This document shows positions 9,143 through 16,382 of a stretch of 64,000 bases of DNA, piece after piece (position 1 is the stretch's first letter; the number at the start of each line of letters is the position of its first letter). Under the pieces are notes generated by a model. It did no database searches. It was not told where the DNA came from and saw only the letters and a list, made by a program, of their open reading frames with translations. Location of the stretch: NCBI RefSeq assembly GCF_002236115.1, contig NZ_NIWT01000001.1, positions 868,001-932,000 of the forward strand, in the 5' to 3' direction. The translations under genes and the position numbers were made by a program. The DNA is from Pseudomonas jessenii. Its GTDB lineage: Bacteria > Pseudomonadota > Gammaproteobacteria > Pseudomonadales > Pseudomonadaceae.

Positions 9143-12100
9143 AAATCCTCGCGATCCGCCTGAAAAACCTCGCCTCCCTGGCCGGGCCATTTGAAATCGA
9201 CTTCACCGCCGAACCCCTGGCCAGTGCCGGACTGTTCGCCATCACCGGCCCCACCGGCGCTGGTAAAAGCACCTTGCTCGATGCCCTGTGCCTGGCGCTG
9301 TTTGGCGCCGTACCGCGCCTGAACAACACCGGCCGCGACGCCAAGGTGCCGGACGCCGACGGCGAAATCGCTACCGGCGACCCGCGCACCCTGCTGCGTC
9401 GCGGCACGGGTGAAGGCTATGCGGAAGTGGATTTCGTCGGCGTCGACGGCCGCCGCTACCGCGCCCGCTGGGAGGCCAATCGCGCCCGGGACAAGGCCGC
9501 TGGCAAGCTGCAGGCCAGCCGCCAGAGCTTGCGTGACATCGATCAGGATCAATTGCTCGCCAGCCAGAAAGGCGAATACAAGACTCAGCTCGAAGCCGCG
9601 CTGGGGCTGAATTTCGAACAATTCACCCGCGCGGTGATGTTGGCGCAAAGCGAGTTCAGCGCGTTCCTCAAGGCCGACGACAACGACCGCAGCGAACTGC
9701 TGGAAAAACTCACCGACACCGCGCTCTACACTCGCCTCGGTCGTCGGGCCTTCGACAAGACCAAGGAGGCCCGCGAGGCGCACAAGCTGCTGCAGGATCA
9801 GGCCAGCGGGGTAACGCCGCTGTCACCCGAAGCCCGCGCGGAACTGGATGAGCGCTTCAGCCAGGCGCAGCAACAACTCAAGACCCAACAGGCGCAGCTC
9901 AAACAGCTTGAACTGCAGGACACCTGGCTCAAGGACCTGCGTCGATTGCAGGACGAGCATCTGGCCGCCAGCGAACAACTGCAATCGGCGCAGACCCACT
10001 GGGAGGCCTTGGCCAGCGAGCGGTTGAGGCTCACCCGTCTCGAACAGCTGGCCCCGCAACGGCACCAGTTCGCCCGTAAAGCCGAGGTCGACGCGCTGCT
10101 GACACCCTTGGCGGCGCAAATTGCCTTGCAGACGCAGCAACATGGCGAACTCGGTGAGCGCCAGACGCTGCTTGAGCAACAGCTCGGCAGCGCCCGGATC
10201 GCCTTGAGCGAAACCCAACAGCGACAAGCCGACAGCGCACCGTTGCTGCGCCAGGCCTTCGAAGCCCAAAGCACCCTCGCCCGCCTGGCCAAGGACACCG
10301 CCCTCAGCGCCGAAGCCAGGCAGCAGGCGCAACAAGCCTGCACCCAGGGCCAGGGCACGATTCAGACCTTGCTCGATCAGCAAGCCCGAGGCGCCGGGGA
10401 CTTGCAGCGCATCGCCACCGGGCTTGAGCAAAGCACGCATCTGGCACCGCTGAGCGATGCCTGGAATGCCTACCGTGATCGCCTGCAACAGTTGATGCTG
10501 ATCGGCAATCGACTGAATCAGGGCCAGGCCGAACTGGCCAGCCTCGAACAAAACGCCGCGAGCACCGACCAGGCGCTCACCGCACAGAAGCAGCAACTGG
10601 AGGTGCTGTTCAAGGAGGCCGGTGCCGAACCGGATGCCGTCGCCGAACAGATCGGCATCCTGGGTAGCCTGTTGCAGGACAACCGCAAGCAACTGCGCGC
10701 CGTCGAAGACCTTGCGCGCCTGTGGGCCAGCCAGCAGGACCTGGACAAACGCAGCGCCGAGCTGCAACAGCGCCAGCTCACCGCGCAGCAGGAACGTGAA
10801 CGCCTGACCCAGGACGGGGTCAAGGCCAAGGCTGATCTGAGCGTTGCCGAACAGACCCTCAACGTCACTCGCGAACTGCTGGAGCGTCAGCGTTTAGCGC
10901 GCAGTGCCAGTGTCGAAGAGCTGCGCGCGCAGTTGCAGGACGATCAGCCATGCCCGGTCTGCGGCAGCAACGAGCATCCCTATCATCAGCCCGAAGCCCT
11001 GCTGCAAAGCCTCGGTCGTTTTGATGAAAGCGAACAGGCCAACGCGCAAAAGGCCGTCGACCTGCTCAAGGAAAAACTCACTGACCTGCGTGCCGAAGTC
11101 GGCGGGCTGATCGCCCAGCAAAAGGAACTGCTGCAACAGCAGGAGCAACTGGCGACCCAGCAGCAAGCCCTCGCACCGAGCCTGGAAGCGCACCCGCTGG
11201 CGGCCCAACTGCTGAATCAGGATGCCGCCAAACGCGATGCCTGGCTCGTCCAGCAAAACAGTCAGCTCAACCAAAGCATCAACCAGGACGAGCAACGGCA
11301 GAGCGCGCTGCTCACCCTGCAACAGGATGCCGCACGCCTGACCCAGCAACTGCGCCATGCCGAAACCGCGCACCAGCAAGCGGCCCAGCACCTGAGCAAT
11401 CAACAGCGCGAATTGAACAACGACCGCCAGCGTCTGGACGAAGAACTCAAGGCATTCGCCAACCTGCTGCCGGCCGAGACCCTGCAAGCGCTGCGCGTCG
11501 AACCGGCGGCGACCTTCATGCAGCTCGACCGGCAGATCGCCGAGCGCCTGGCGCAACTCGAACAACAAAAGGAAGAATTGGCCGAGCAGCAACAGCGCCA
11601 GCAACACCTGGAGAAGGAACAGGATCGCCAGCAAAGCCGCGTGCAGCAATTGCAGGCCGCCGAACAGCAATTCAATGGACTGGCCGAGCAGCAACAGGCG
11701 AGCCAGCACACACTCGGGCAATTACTCGGCGAACACAGCAGCGCCGAGCATTGGCAGCAGCAACTGGAACAGACCGTGGAACAGGCGCGCAGCGCCGAAG
11801 CCAGCACTGCGCAGACGTTGCAAAGCGTCGTCACGCAGTCAGTGCAAATCGCCGCCGAGCTCAAGGCCCAGCGGGAACGCTTGCATGCACTGGAAGGCGA
11901 AGAACTTGAGCTCGCCGGCAAGATCGGCGACTGGCGCGCCCGTCATCCCGAGCTGGATGACGGCGGCCTCGAAAACCTGTTGAGCATCGACGACACCCAG
12001 GTCAGCGAACTGCGCCAGCGCTTGCAGCACAGCGAAAAAGCCATCGAACAGGCCAACGTCCTGGTACAGGAGCGCAACAAACACCTGCTCAATCATCAGG

Positions 12101-12780
12101 CACAACAGAGCGGCAACCTCGATGCCGAGCAATTGGCCAGTGCGCTGATCGACCTGCAAAACCTCGCTGCCGCCAGCGAGCAACACTGCGCCGAACTGCG
12201 CGCCGAGCAGGCCGAGGACCAGCGCCGGCAGAACGCCAATCAGGCCCTGGCGCAGCAAATTGCCGACGCCTACAACGAGTATCAACGCTGGGCACGCCTG
12301 AATGCGTTGATCGGCTCCGCCACCGGCGACACCTTCCGCAAGATCGCCCAGGCCTACAACCTCGACCTGCTGGTGCATCACGCCAACGTGCAATTGCGCC
12401 AACTGGTGCGCCGCTATCGCCTCAAGCGCGGCGGCAGCATGCTCGGGTTGCTGGTGATGGACACGGAAATGGGCGACGAACTGCGCTCGGTGCACTCACT
12501 GTCCGGTGGCGAGACCTTCCTGGTGTCGCTGGCGCTGGCCCTCGGTTTGGCGTCGATGGCGTCGAGCACGTTGAAAATCGAGTCGCTGTTCATCGACGAA
12601 GGCTTCGGCAGCCTCGATCCCGAATCCCTGCAACTGGCCATGGATGCCCTCGACGGCTTGCAGGCCCAGGGCCGCAAGGTCGCGGTGATTTCCCACGTAC
12701 AGGAAATGCATGAACGGATTCCGGTGCAGATTCAGGTCCAGCGCCAGGGCAACGGCCTGAGTACCCTGGAGGTGAAATGA
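9139..12780 (+). CDS. sbcC: Exonuclease subunit SbcC (Rad50-like ATPase)
   Basis: This is the SMC-like ATPase partner of SbcD. The P-loop GPTGAGKST is at residues 37-45. A very long Gln/Glu-rich coiled coil is interrupted near the middle by the zinc-hook CPVC (Cys605 and Cys608). The C-terminal lobe carries the signature LSGGE and the Walker B region ending FIDEGFGSLD. At 1213 residues it is typical of the long pseudomonad SbcC. It overlaps sbcD and the downstream glutathione S-transferase gene by ATGA on both sides. Confidence 0.97.
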   Translation: MKILAIRLKNLASLAGPFEIDFTAEPLASAGLFAITGPTGAGKSTLLDALCLALFGAVPRLNNTGRDAKVPDADGEIATGDPRTLLRRGTGEGYAEVDFVGVDGRRYRARWEANRARDKAAGKLQASRQSLRDIDQDQLLASQKGEYKTQLEAALGLNFEQFTRAVMLAQSEFSAFLKADDNDRSELLEKLTDTALYTRLGRRAFDKTKEAREAHKLLQDQASGVTPLSPEARAELDERFSQAQQQLKTQQAQLKQLELQDTWLKDLRRLQDEHLAASEQLQSAQTHWEALASERLRLTRLEQLAPQRHQFARKAEVDALLTPLAAQIALQTQQHGELGERQTLLEQQLGSARIALSETQQRQADSAPLLRQAFEAQSTLARLAKDTALSAEARQQAQQACTQGQGTIQTLLDQQARGAGDLQRIATGLEQSTHLAPLSDAWNAYRDRLQQLMLIGNRLNQGQAELASLEQNAASTDQALTAQKQQLEVLFKEAGAEPDAVAEQIGILGSLLQDNRKQLRAVEDLARLWASQQDLDKRSAELQQRQLTAQQERERLTQDGVKAKADLSVAEQTLNVTRELLERQRLARSASVEELRAQLQDDQPCPVCGSNEHPYHQPEALLQSLGRFDESEQANAQKAVDLLKEKLTDLRAEVGGLIAQQKELLQQQEQLATQQQALAPSLEAHPLAAQLLNQDAAKRDAWLVQQNSQLNQSINQDEQRQSALLTLQQDAARLTQQLRHAETAHQQAAQHLSNQQRELNNDRQRLDEELKAFANLLPAETLQALRVEPAATFMQLDRQIAERLAQLEQQKEELAEQQQRQQHLEKEQDRQQSRVQQLQAAEQQFNGLAEQQQASQHTLGQLLGEHSSAEHWQQQLEQTVEQARSAEASTAQTLQSVVTQSVQIAAELKAQRERLHALEGEELELAGKIGDWRARHPELDDGGLENLLSIDDTQVSELRQRLQHSEKAIEQANVLVQERNKHLLNHQAQQSGNLDAEQLASALIDLQNLAAASEQHCAELRAEQAEDQRRQNANQALAQQIADAYNEYQRWARLNALIGSATGDTFRKIAQAYNLDLLVHHANVQLRQLVRRYRLKRGGSMLGLLVMDTEMGDELRSVHSLSGGETFLVSLALALGLASMASSTLKIESLFIDEGFGSLDPESLQLAMDALDGLQAQGRKVAVISHVQEMHERIPVQIQVQRQGNGLSTLEVK

Positions 12781-13373
12781 ACACGCTGTATTCCTTCCGC
12801 CGCTGCCCGTATGCCATGCGCGCACGCATGGCCCTGCGTTATTCGGGAGTGGCCGTGGACATCGTCGAAGTCAGCCTGAAGGCCAAGCCCGCCGAGATGC
12901 TCGCGCTGTCGGGCAAAGGCACGGTCCCGGTACTGAGCGCCGATGGCCGGGTGATCGACGAAAGCCTCGACATCATGCGCTGGGCCCTGGCACAGAACGA
13001 TCCGCAGGACTGGTTGCTCAAGGATGATCCTGTCGCAGCGGAGCAAATCGCTCCTTTGATTGAACAGAACGATCAGGTGTTCAAGGTGCACTTGAATCGC
13101 TACAAGTACGCGGAACGTTATCCCGAGCAGCCGATGGAGGTTTATCGCACTGAGGGTGAGGTGTTCCTGCGCAGGCTGGATCAGTTGCTGGAAGGGCGCG
13201 ACTATTTGCTGGCGGACCATCCGAGCCTGGCGGATGTGGCGTTGATGCCCTTCGTGCGCCAGTTCGCCCACGTCGACCGCGTGTGGTTCGGGCAGACGCC
13301 TTACCTGCGCTTGCAGGCATGGCTACAGCGGCTTTTGGAGTCTGTCCTGTTCACATCGATCATGAAGAAATAA
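12777..13373 (+). CDS. Glutathione S-transferase family protein
   Basis: A 198-residue soluble protein with an N-terminal thioredoxin-like half and an alpha-helical C-terminal half. The N terminus reads YSFRRCPYAMRARMAL, with a CPYA active-site-like motif (Cys10) resembling glutaredoxin-2 or omega-class transferases. The GTVPVL cis-Pro segment (about 57-62) and ESLDIM, which contacts glutathione in the family, follow. It is translationally coupled to sbcC (ATGA), an odd functional pairing but probably one transcript. The substrate is not predictable; dehydroascorbate or thiol reduction fits an N-terminal cysteine. Confidence 0.9.
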   Translation: MNTLYSFRRCPYAMRARMALRYSGVAVDIVEVSLKAKPAEMLALSGKGTVPVLSADGRVIDESLDIMRWALAQNDPQDWLLKDDPVAAEQIAPLIEQNDQVFKVHLNRYKYAERYPEQPMEVYRTEGEVFLRRLDQLLEGRDYLLADHPSLADVALMPFVRQFAHVDRVWFGQTPYLRLQAWLQRLLESVLFTSIMKK

Positions 13374-13380
13374 CCGTCCC

Positions 13381-13466
13381 CTGTAGGAGCCAGCTTGCTG
13401 GCGAAGGTGTGTCAGTTGACGCTGTGGTGCCTGATACACCATCGCCAGCAGGCTGGCTCCTACAAA
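13381..13466. repeat. REPIN variant (GGAGCCAGCTTGCTGGCGA)
   Basis: Two inverted copies of a REP variant in which the usual GAGCGAGCTTGCTCGC is replaced by GAGCCAGCTTGCTGGC. The exchange is compensatory and keeps the hairpin. It separates the glutathione transferase gene from the convergent small minus-strand genes. Confidence 0.88.
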
Positions 13467-13487
13467 GGTCCGTGGTGCGTCGAAGAC

Positions 13488-13745
13488 TCAGGCCAGAACC
13501 TGACACATCCCGATGGCCGAGCAATCGACCTGGAACGGGCCGAAAACCACACCTTCACTCCTGATCGGTGGATTGCCGGCCAGCATGCCCTGGGCATTGG
13601 CGTTTTCGATGCTGCGGGCAATGTTGTGATTGGCTTCGATGGCCCGAGCCACCGAACCTGCCGAGCCCTGTCCGATCCCCAACAGAGAGGATCCATTGGT
13701 CATGAACGCCAGGAAAGCAATGACCCAGAGTCTGTGTCCTTTCAT
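13488..13745 (-). CDS. Small hypothetical protein, predicted exported or membrane (85 aa)
   Basis: I do not recognise the family. The N terminus is basic then hydrophobic (about residues 6-24), resembling a signal or anchor. The middle is rich in Ala, Asn and Ile (AIEANHNIARSIENANAQ). The C terminus has two cysteines, Cys75 and Cys81, that could form a disulphide in the periplasm. Its ATG overlaps the stop of the next gene upstream by ATGA, which argues that both are translated. Codon use is in line with the surroundings. The function is unknown. Confidence 0.6.
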   Translation of the reverse strand: MKGHRLWVIAFLAFMTNGSSLLGIGQGSAGSVARAIEANHNIARSIENANAQGMLAGNPPIRSEGVVFGPFQVDCSAIGMCQVLA

Positions 13746-13954
13746 GCGCCGACGACTCCTGCGAGTTCAGCCTGATCAACGCTGGCGTTTTGCGCACGGT
13801 GTTCAAACTGGATGCCGGGATGAGCGACCTGTATCGGTGCTTCGAAAGAGGATTGCGCCTGTGCTGAAAGGCTGACCAGCAGCACCATGGCAAGGTAAAG
13901 ACCGATTGCCACATAGGCGCCGTGTTTGGCAGAAGTGAGAATTGCGCTGGCCAT
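13742..13954 (-). CDS. Small hypothetical protein with signal-like N terminus (70 aa)
   Basis: The unrecognised 70-residue product begins MASAILTSAKHG and has a hydrophobic stretch at about residues 14-32 ending in SAQAQ, a plausible signal-peptidase site, followed by a short polar mature part of about 38 residues. The start at 13954 is preferred over one 18 bases earlier because GGAG sits at proper distance. Its 3' end is coupled by ATGA to the following 85-aa gene. Together with the 41-aa gene upstream it forms a run of tiny exported-looking products. Function unknown. Confidence 0.6.
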   Translation of the reverse strand: MASAILTSAKHGAYVAIGLYLAMVLLVSLSAQAQSSFEAPIQVAHPGIQFEHRAQNASVDQAELAGVVGA

Positions 13955-14069
13955 GATGTTCTCCGCAGGCATGTTTCAATGCCCACAGAATCGATCAAAA
14001 AAGCCTGGTTAACCACTCAGGGTTATCCATAGTGACCATCAACTTCATTGATCATTAAGCCAGACTATT

Positions 14070-14195
14070 TCAGTCTTCAATAAAACTCATCAAGCGCTCG
14101 CGCGCAGCATCCGGCTCACTCGGAACAGGGTCGGCTGCCGACAGAATGGGGGTGGAATAGAGAAAAAGTAGAACCAATGCCAGACGCGTCACCAT
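14070..14195 (-). CDS. Tiny predicted exported peptide (41 aa)
   Basis: Reading the minus strand from 14195 gives MVTRLALVLLFLYSTPILSA followed by a short acidic tail ADPVPSEPDAARERLMSFIE and a final Asp. The first 20 residues are a textbook Sec signal with an A-x-A-like end, leaving a mature peptide of about 20 residues. AAGGA lies eight bases before the ATG. It lies 115 bases upstream of the 70-aa gene on the same strand. No family is recognised. Because it is so short, it could be a chance frame, but the combination of ribosome site and signal sequence is unlikely by accident. Confidence 0.5.
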   Translation of the reverse strand: MVTRLALVLLFLYSTPILSAADPVPSEPDAARERLMSFIED

Positions 14196-14306
14196 GCTGT
14201 CGATCCTTGCCGTGAGGAGGAGTCAAAAAATCAGCGTCAATTTAAACTCATGGCAATGTGATATCAAGCGCGACATTGATGGCAAAGTGATGCTGTCGCA
14301 AATGCG

Positions 14307-14396
14307 TTATGCAGGAGCGACATCACTCCGATCGTTTTCAACACCTGTTTTTCAACATCAGGCTCTTCGATCATCAGTGACTTCGCTCCTGCATAA
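14307..14396. repeat. Inverted repeat with 14-bp perfect arms
   Basis: TTATGCAGGAGCGA at 14307-14320 is repeated in inverted orientation at 14383-14396, enclosing 62 bases. The GGAGCGA part recalls the REP core, so this may be a decayed REPIN or a small mobile remnant. It occupies the middle of the 14196-14411 intergenic stretch, upstream of the tiny exported-peptide genes and downstream of the 59-aa gene. Confidence 0.6.
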
Positions 14397-14411
14397 AGGC
14401 AGGGCTGACGT

Positions 14412-14591
14412 TCAGGCTTGGGTTTTGTGATCCAGCGCGGCGTAGAAGTTGGCGCTCTGTTGCAGGTACTTCGGGGTGTAGCTCTGGGTGTGGGCTTTTT
14501 TGTCGCTGATTTCAACGTTGGCACTGGCTGGCAGCGCAACGGTGGCGGAAATGGCGGAAGCGGCGATGACAGAGAAGATGTTGAAGTTCAT
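14412..14591 (-). CDS. Small exported protein (59 aa)
   Basis: The product starts MNFNIFSVIAASAISATVAL and has a clear Sec signal ending PASA near residue 23. A polar mature region of about 36 residues follows, containing KKAHTQSYTPKYLQQSANFY. GAGGAA lies eight bases before the chosen ATG at 14591; an upstream in-frame ATG at 14645 lacks this. I do not recognise a named domain, though the pattern of a short, charged, Tyr/Gln-containing secreted peptide is seen in pseudomonads. The gene stands alone between two noncoding stretches. Confidence 0.7.
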   Translation of the reverse strand: MNFNIFSVIAASAISATVALPASANVEISDKKAHTQSYTPKYLQQSANFYAALDHKTQA

Positions 14592-14719
14592 GGCGGTATT
14601 CCTCGGATTCAGTTGGCTTGCTTGCCCGGTGGGGCTGTGAAGCAAACTTAACCCTCGAGGGTTCGTGCCTTGAAATGCTTTGTAGCAGTACCAGATATCA
14701 GCGTCATTGATAAAAGCAG

Positions 14720-14744
14720 GCAGGCCCCATCAACCGGGGCCTGC
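14720..14744 (-). terminator. Possible terminator of the lactonase gene
   Basis: GCAGGCCCC and GGGGCCTGC form a perfect nine-base stem with a seven-base loop immediately after the stop codon of the lactonase gene. On the minus strand the run after the stem is only a weak T-rich CTGCTTTTAT, so termination may be partial. Confidence 0.6.
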
Positions 14745-14747
14745 GGC

Positions 14748-15917
14748 TTATTGACGCAGTAGAAACCTGAGGTCGCTCGGGGCATCCATCGGCAGTTTTT
14801 GCACAGTCTTGCCCAGCAGACCGGTCCTGACGTCGCGTTCGACGACGACAATCTGGTTGCTCTTCTGGTTGGCGATCAACAGGAATTTGCCGCTCGGATC
14901 GAGGCTGAATTCCCGCGGATGATCGCCCTCCACCGCCCGCCGTTGCAGCTCACTGAGGTGGCCGGTCGCCGGATCGATGGCAAACACCAGCAGTTGATTG
15001 GCCGTGCCACGGTTGCTGACGTAGAGGAACTTGCCATCAGCCGAGGCATGCAACGCCGCCGCAGCCTTGTCCGATACCGGTTGCCCGGCAGCCAGATCTA
15101 CCATCTGCGTCTGTTCGAGTTGGCCGTCGTGGTAATCGAACACCGCCACTTGCGCGCTCATTTCCATGGTCAGCCAGGCATGTTTGCCATCGGCGCTGAA
15201 CAGCAGGTGGCGCGGCCCGCTGCCCGGCGGCAGTTGCACGAATGCCGGGGTGGCCGGGGTCAACGGCAGTTCCGGGTTGGCCTTGGGGTCGAAGCGGTAG
15301 GCAAACACCTTGTCGGCGCCCAGGTCATTGGCGAACACGTATTTGCCGTCCGGCGACGGGATCGTCGAGTGCACATGGGCCGATGCCTGGCGCTCGGGAT
15401 TGACCCGGCTCGCCGGGTGGCTGCTCATCTGCACCACCGGTTTGAGCTTGCCATCGGCCGCCACCGGCAATACCGCCAGGGTGCCGCCCGGGTCTTCGGC
15501 CACCGAGTAATTGCTGACAAACAAATGGCTGCCATCGATGCTGAGGCTGGAATGGGTCGGCTCGTTGCCCAGGCTTTGCACCTGGCTGACCAGGCTCAGC
15601 GCGTGGGTCTTGGGATCAATCGCGAAACTGCTGACGCGCCCTACCGGATCGGTCTGACCCGGGCCGTTTTCGTTGACCACGAACAGCTGTCGCTGATCCT
15701 TCGACAGGGTCAGCCACGACGGGTTTTCGCACTTGAGCACTTGCAGGGGGCTGGCATCGATCTGCCCGGTGCGGCTGTCGAACGCCAGGCGGTAGATGCC
15801 CTGGCTTTGACCGGCGGTGTAAGAGCCCACCAGCAGTTGATAGTCCTCGGCGGATGCGACCTGGACGCCCATGGCGCCGATGCTGCCGGCCATCAATAGT
15901 GGCCAGAGGTTACGCAT
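14748..15917 (-). CDS. Lactonase-family beta-propeller protein (periplasmic)
   Basis: The 389-residue protein belongs to the seven-bladed 6-phosphogluconolactonase-like family (Pgl/YbhE type). Repeated blades are seen, for example LLVGSYTAGQSQGIY near the start, then SFAIDPKTHALSLV, SHLFVSNYSVAEDPGGT, GPRHLLFSADGKHAWLTME and HPREFSLDPSGKFLLIANQ. Unlike cytosolic Pgl it has a signal peptide (MRNLWPLLMAGSIGAMGVQV, cut near SASA-like VASAE). It is therefore likely to be a periplasmic lactonase or sugar-lactone-binding protein. The start at 15917 is preferred; it overlaps the upstream DUF5629-like gene by eight bases. Substrate unknown. Confidence 0.88.
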   Translation of the reverse strand: MRNLWPLLMAGSIGAMGVQVASAEDYQLLVGSYTAGQSQGIYRLAFDSRTGQIDASPLQVLKCENPSWLTLSKDQRQLFVVNENGPGQTDPVGRVSSFAIDPKTHALSLVSQVQSLGNEPTHSSLSIDGSHLFVSNYSVAEDPGGTLAVLPVAADGKLKPVVQMSSHPASRVNPERQASAHVHSTIPSPDGKYVFANDLGADKVFAYRFDPKANPELPLTPATPAFVQLPPGSGPRHLLFSADGKHAWLTMEMSAQVAVFDYHDGQLEQTQMVDLAAGQPVSDKAAAALHASADGKFLYVSNRGTANQLLVFAIDPATGHLSELQRRAVEGDHPREFSLDPSGKFLLIANQKSNQIVVVERDVRTGLLGKTVQKLPMDAPSDLRFLLRQ

Positions 15918-16206
15918 CGTCTTGGTCGTCTTCTTCGTTGTCACCGCTGACGACATCGCCCAGGCACACCAAACGGTGTTCACCCGAGTCACCGGTGATC
16001 AACCAGCTTTGCAGCGTAGAGTCGAAGGTCGCGGCCTGGACCTGCGCCGGAGTGAACTCCCAGTGTTTGGCCGCACGGCCATCCATGCATTCAATGTGCA
16101 GGTTATCGAACTCGTCGAGGGCGAATTCGAAGGCATGCAGCCCGTCGATCTCCACCATTCCGCAGTGTTCGAGGGCATTGAGCAAGGTGTCGGTTGGGGA
16201 AGTCAT
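15910..16206 (-). CDS. DUF5629-like small acidic protein
   Basis: A 98-residue soluble protein beginning MTSPTDTLLNALEHCGMVEI and ending in the very acidic GDNEEDDQDDA. The arrangement of LLNALE, a Met-Val-Glu-Ile-Asp-Gly-Leu-His-Ala-Phe segment and a middle WLITGDSGEHRLVCL strand matches my memory of the Pseudomonas DUF5629 family, but I could not check it. It overlaps the lactonase gene, so they are probably co-transcribed. Function unknown. Confidence 0.75.
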   Translation of the reverse strand: MTSPTDTLLNALEHCGMVEIDGLHAFEFALDEFDNLHIECMDGRAAKHWEFTPAQVQAATFDSTLQSWLITGDSGEHRLVCLGDVVSGDNEEDDQDDA

Positions 16207-16273
16207 GGCAATCAATCTTTGAATGAGAAAGACGCAATGATAGCTCATGCACCCGACCAAAGTTTCACACAAA

Positions 16274-16367
16274 CCTGTGGGAGCGGGCTTGCTCGCGAAA
16301 GCGCAGTGTCAGCCAACAGAGATGTTGAACGATAAACTGCATTCGCGAGCAAGCCCGCTCCCACAGG
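16274..16367. repeat. REPIN
   Basis: Inverted pair of the CCTGTGGGAGCGGGCTTGCTCGCGAA-type REP. It lies between the DUF5629-like gene and the end of the dehydrogenase gene. The right-hand copy ends 15 bases before that gene's stop codon. Confidence 0.9.
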
Positions 16368-16382
16368 GGTTGTGGTCAGCCG

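Noticed and set aside
7181..9190. 669-residue minus-strand frame opposite batD and sbcD
   Set aside because: A shadow of two well-supported genes, with no domain of its own and a REPIN within its span.
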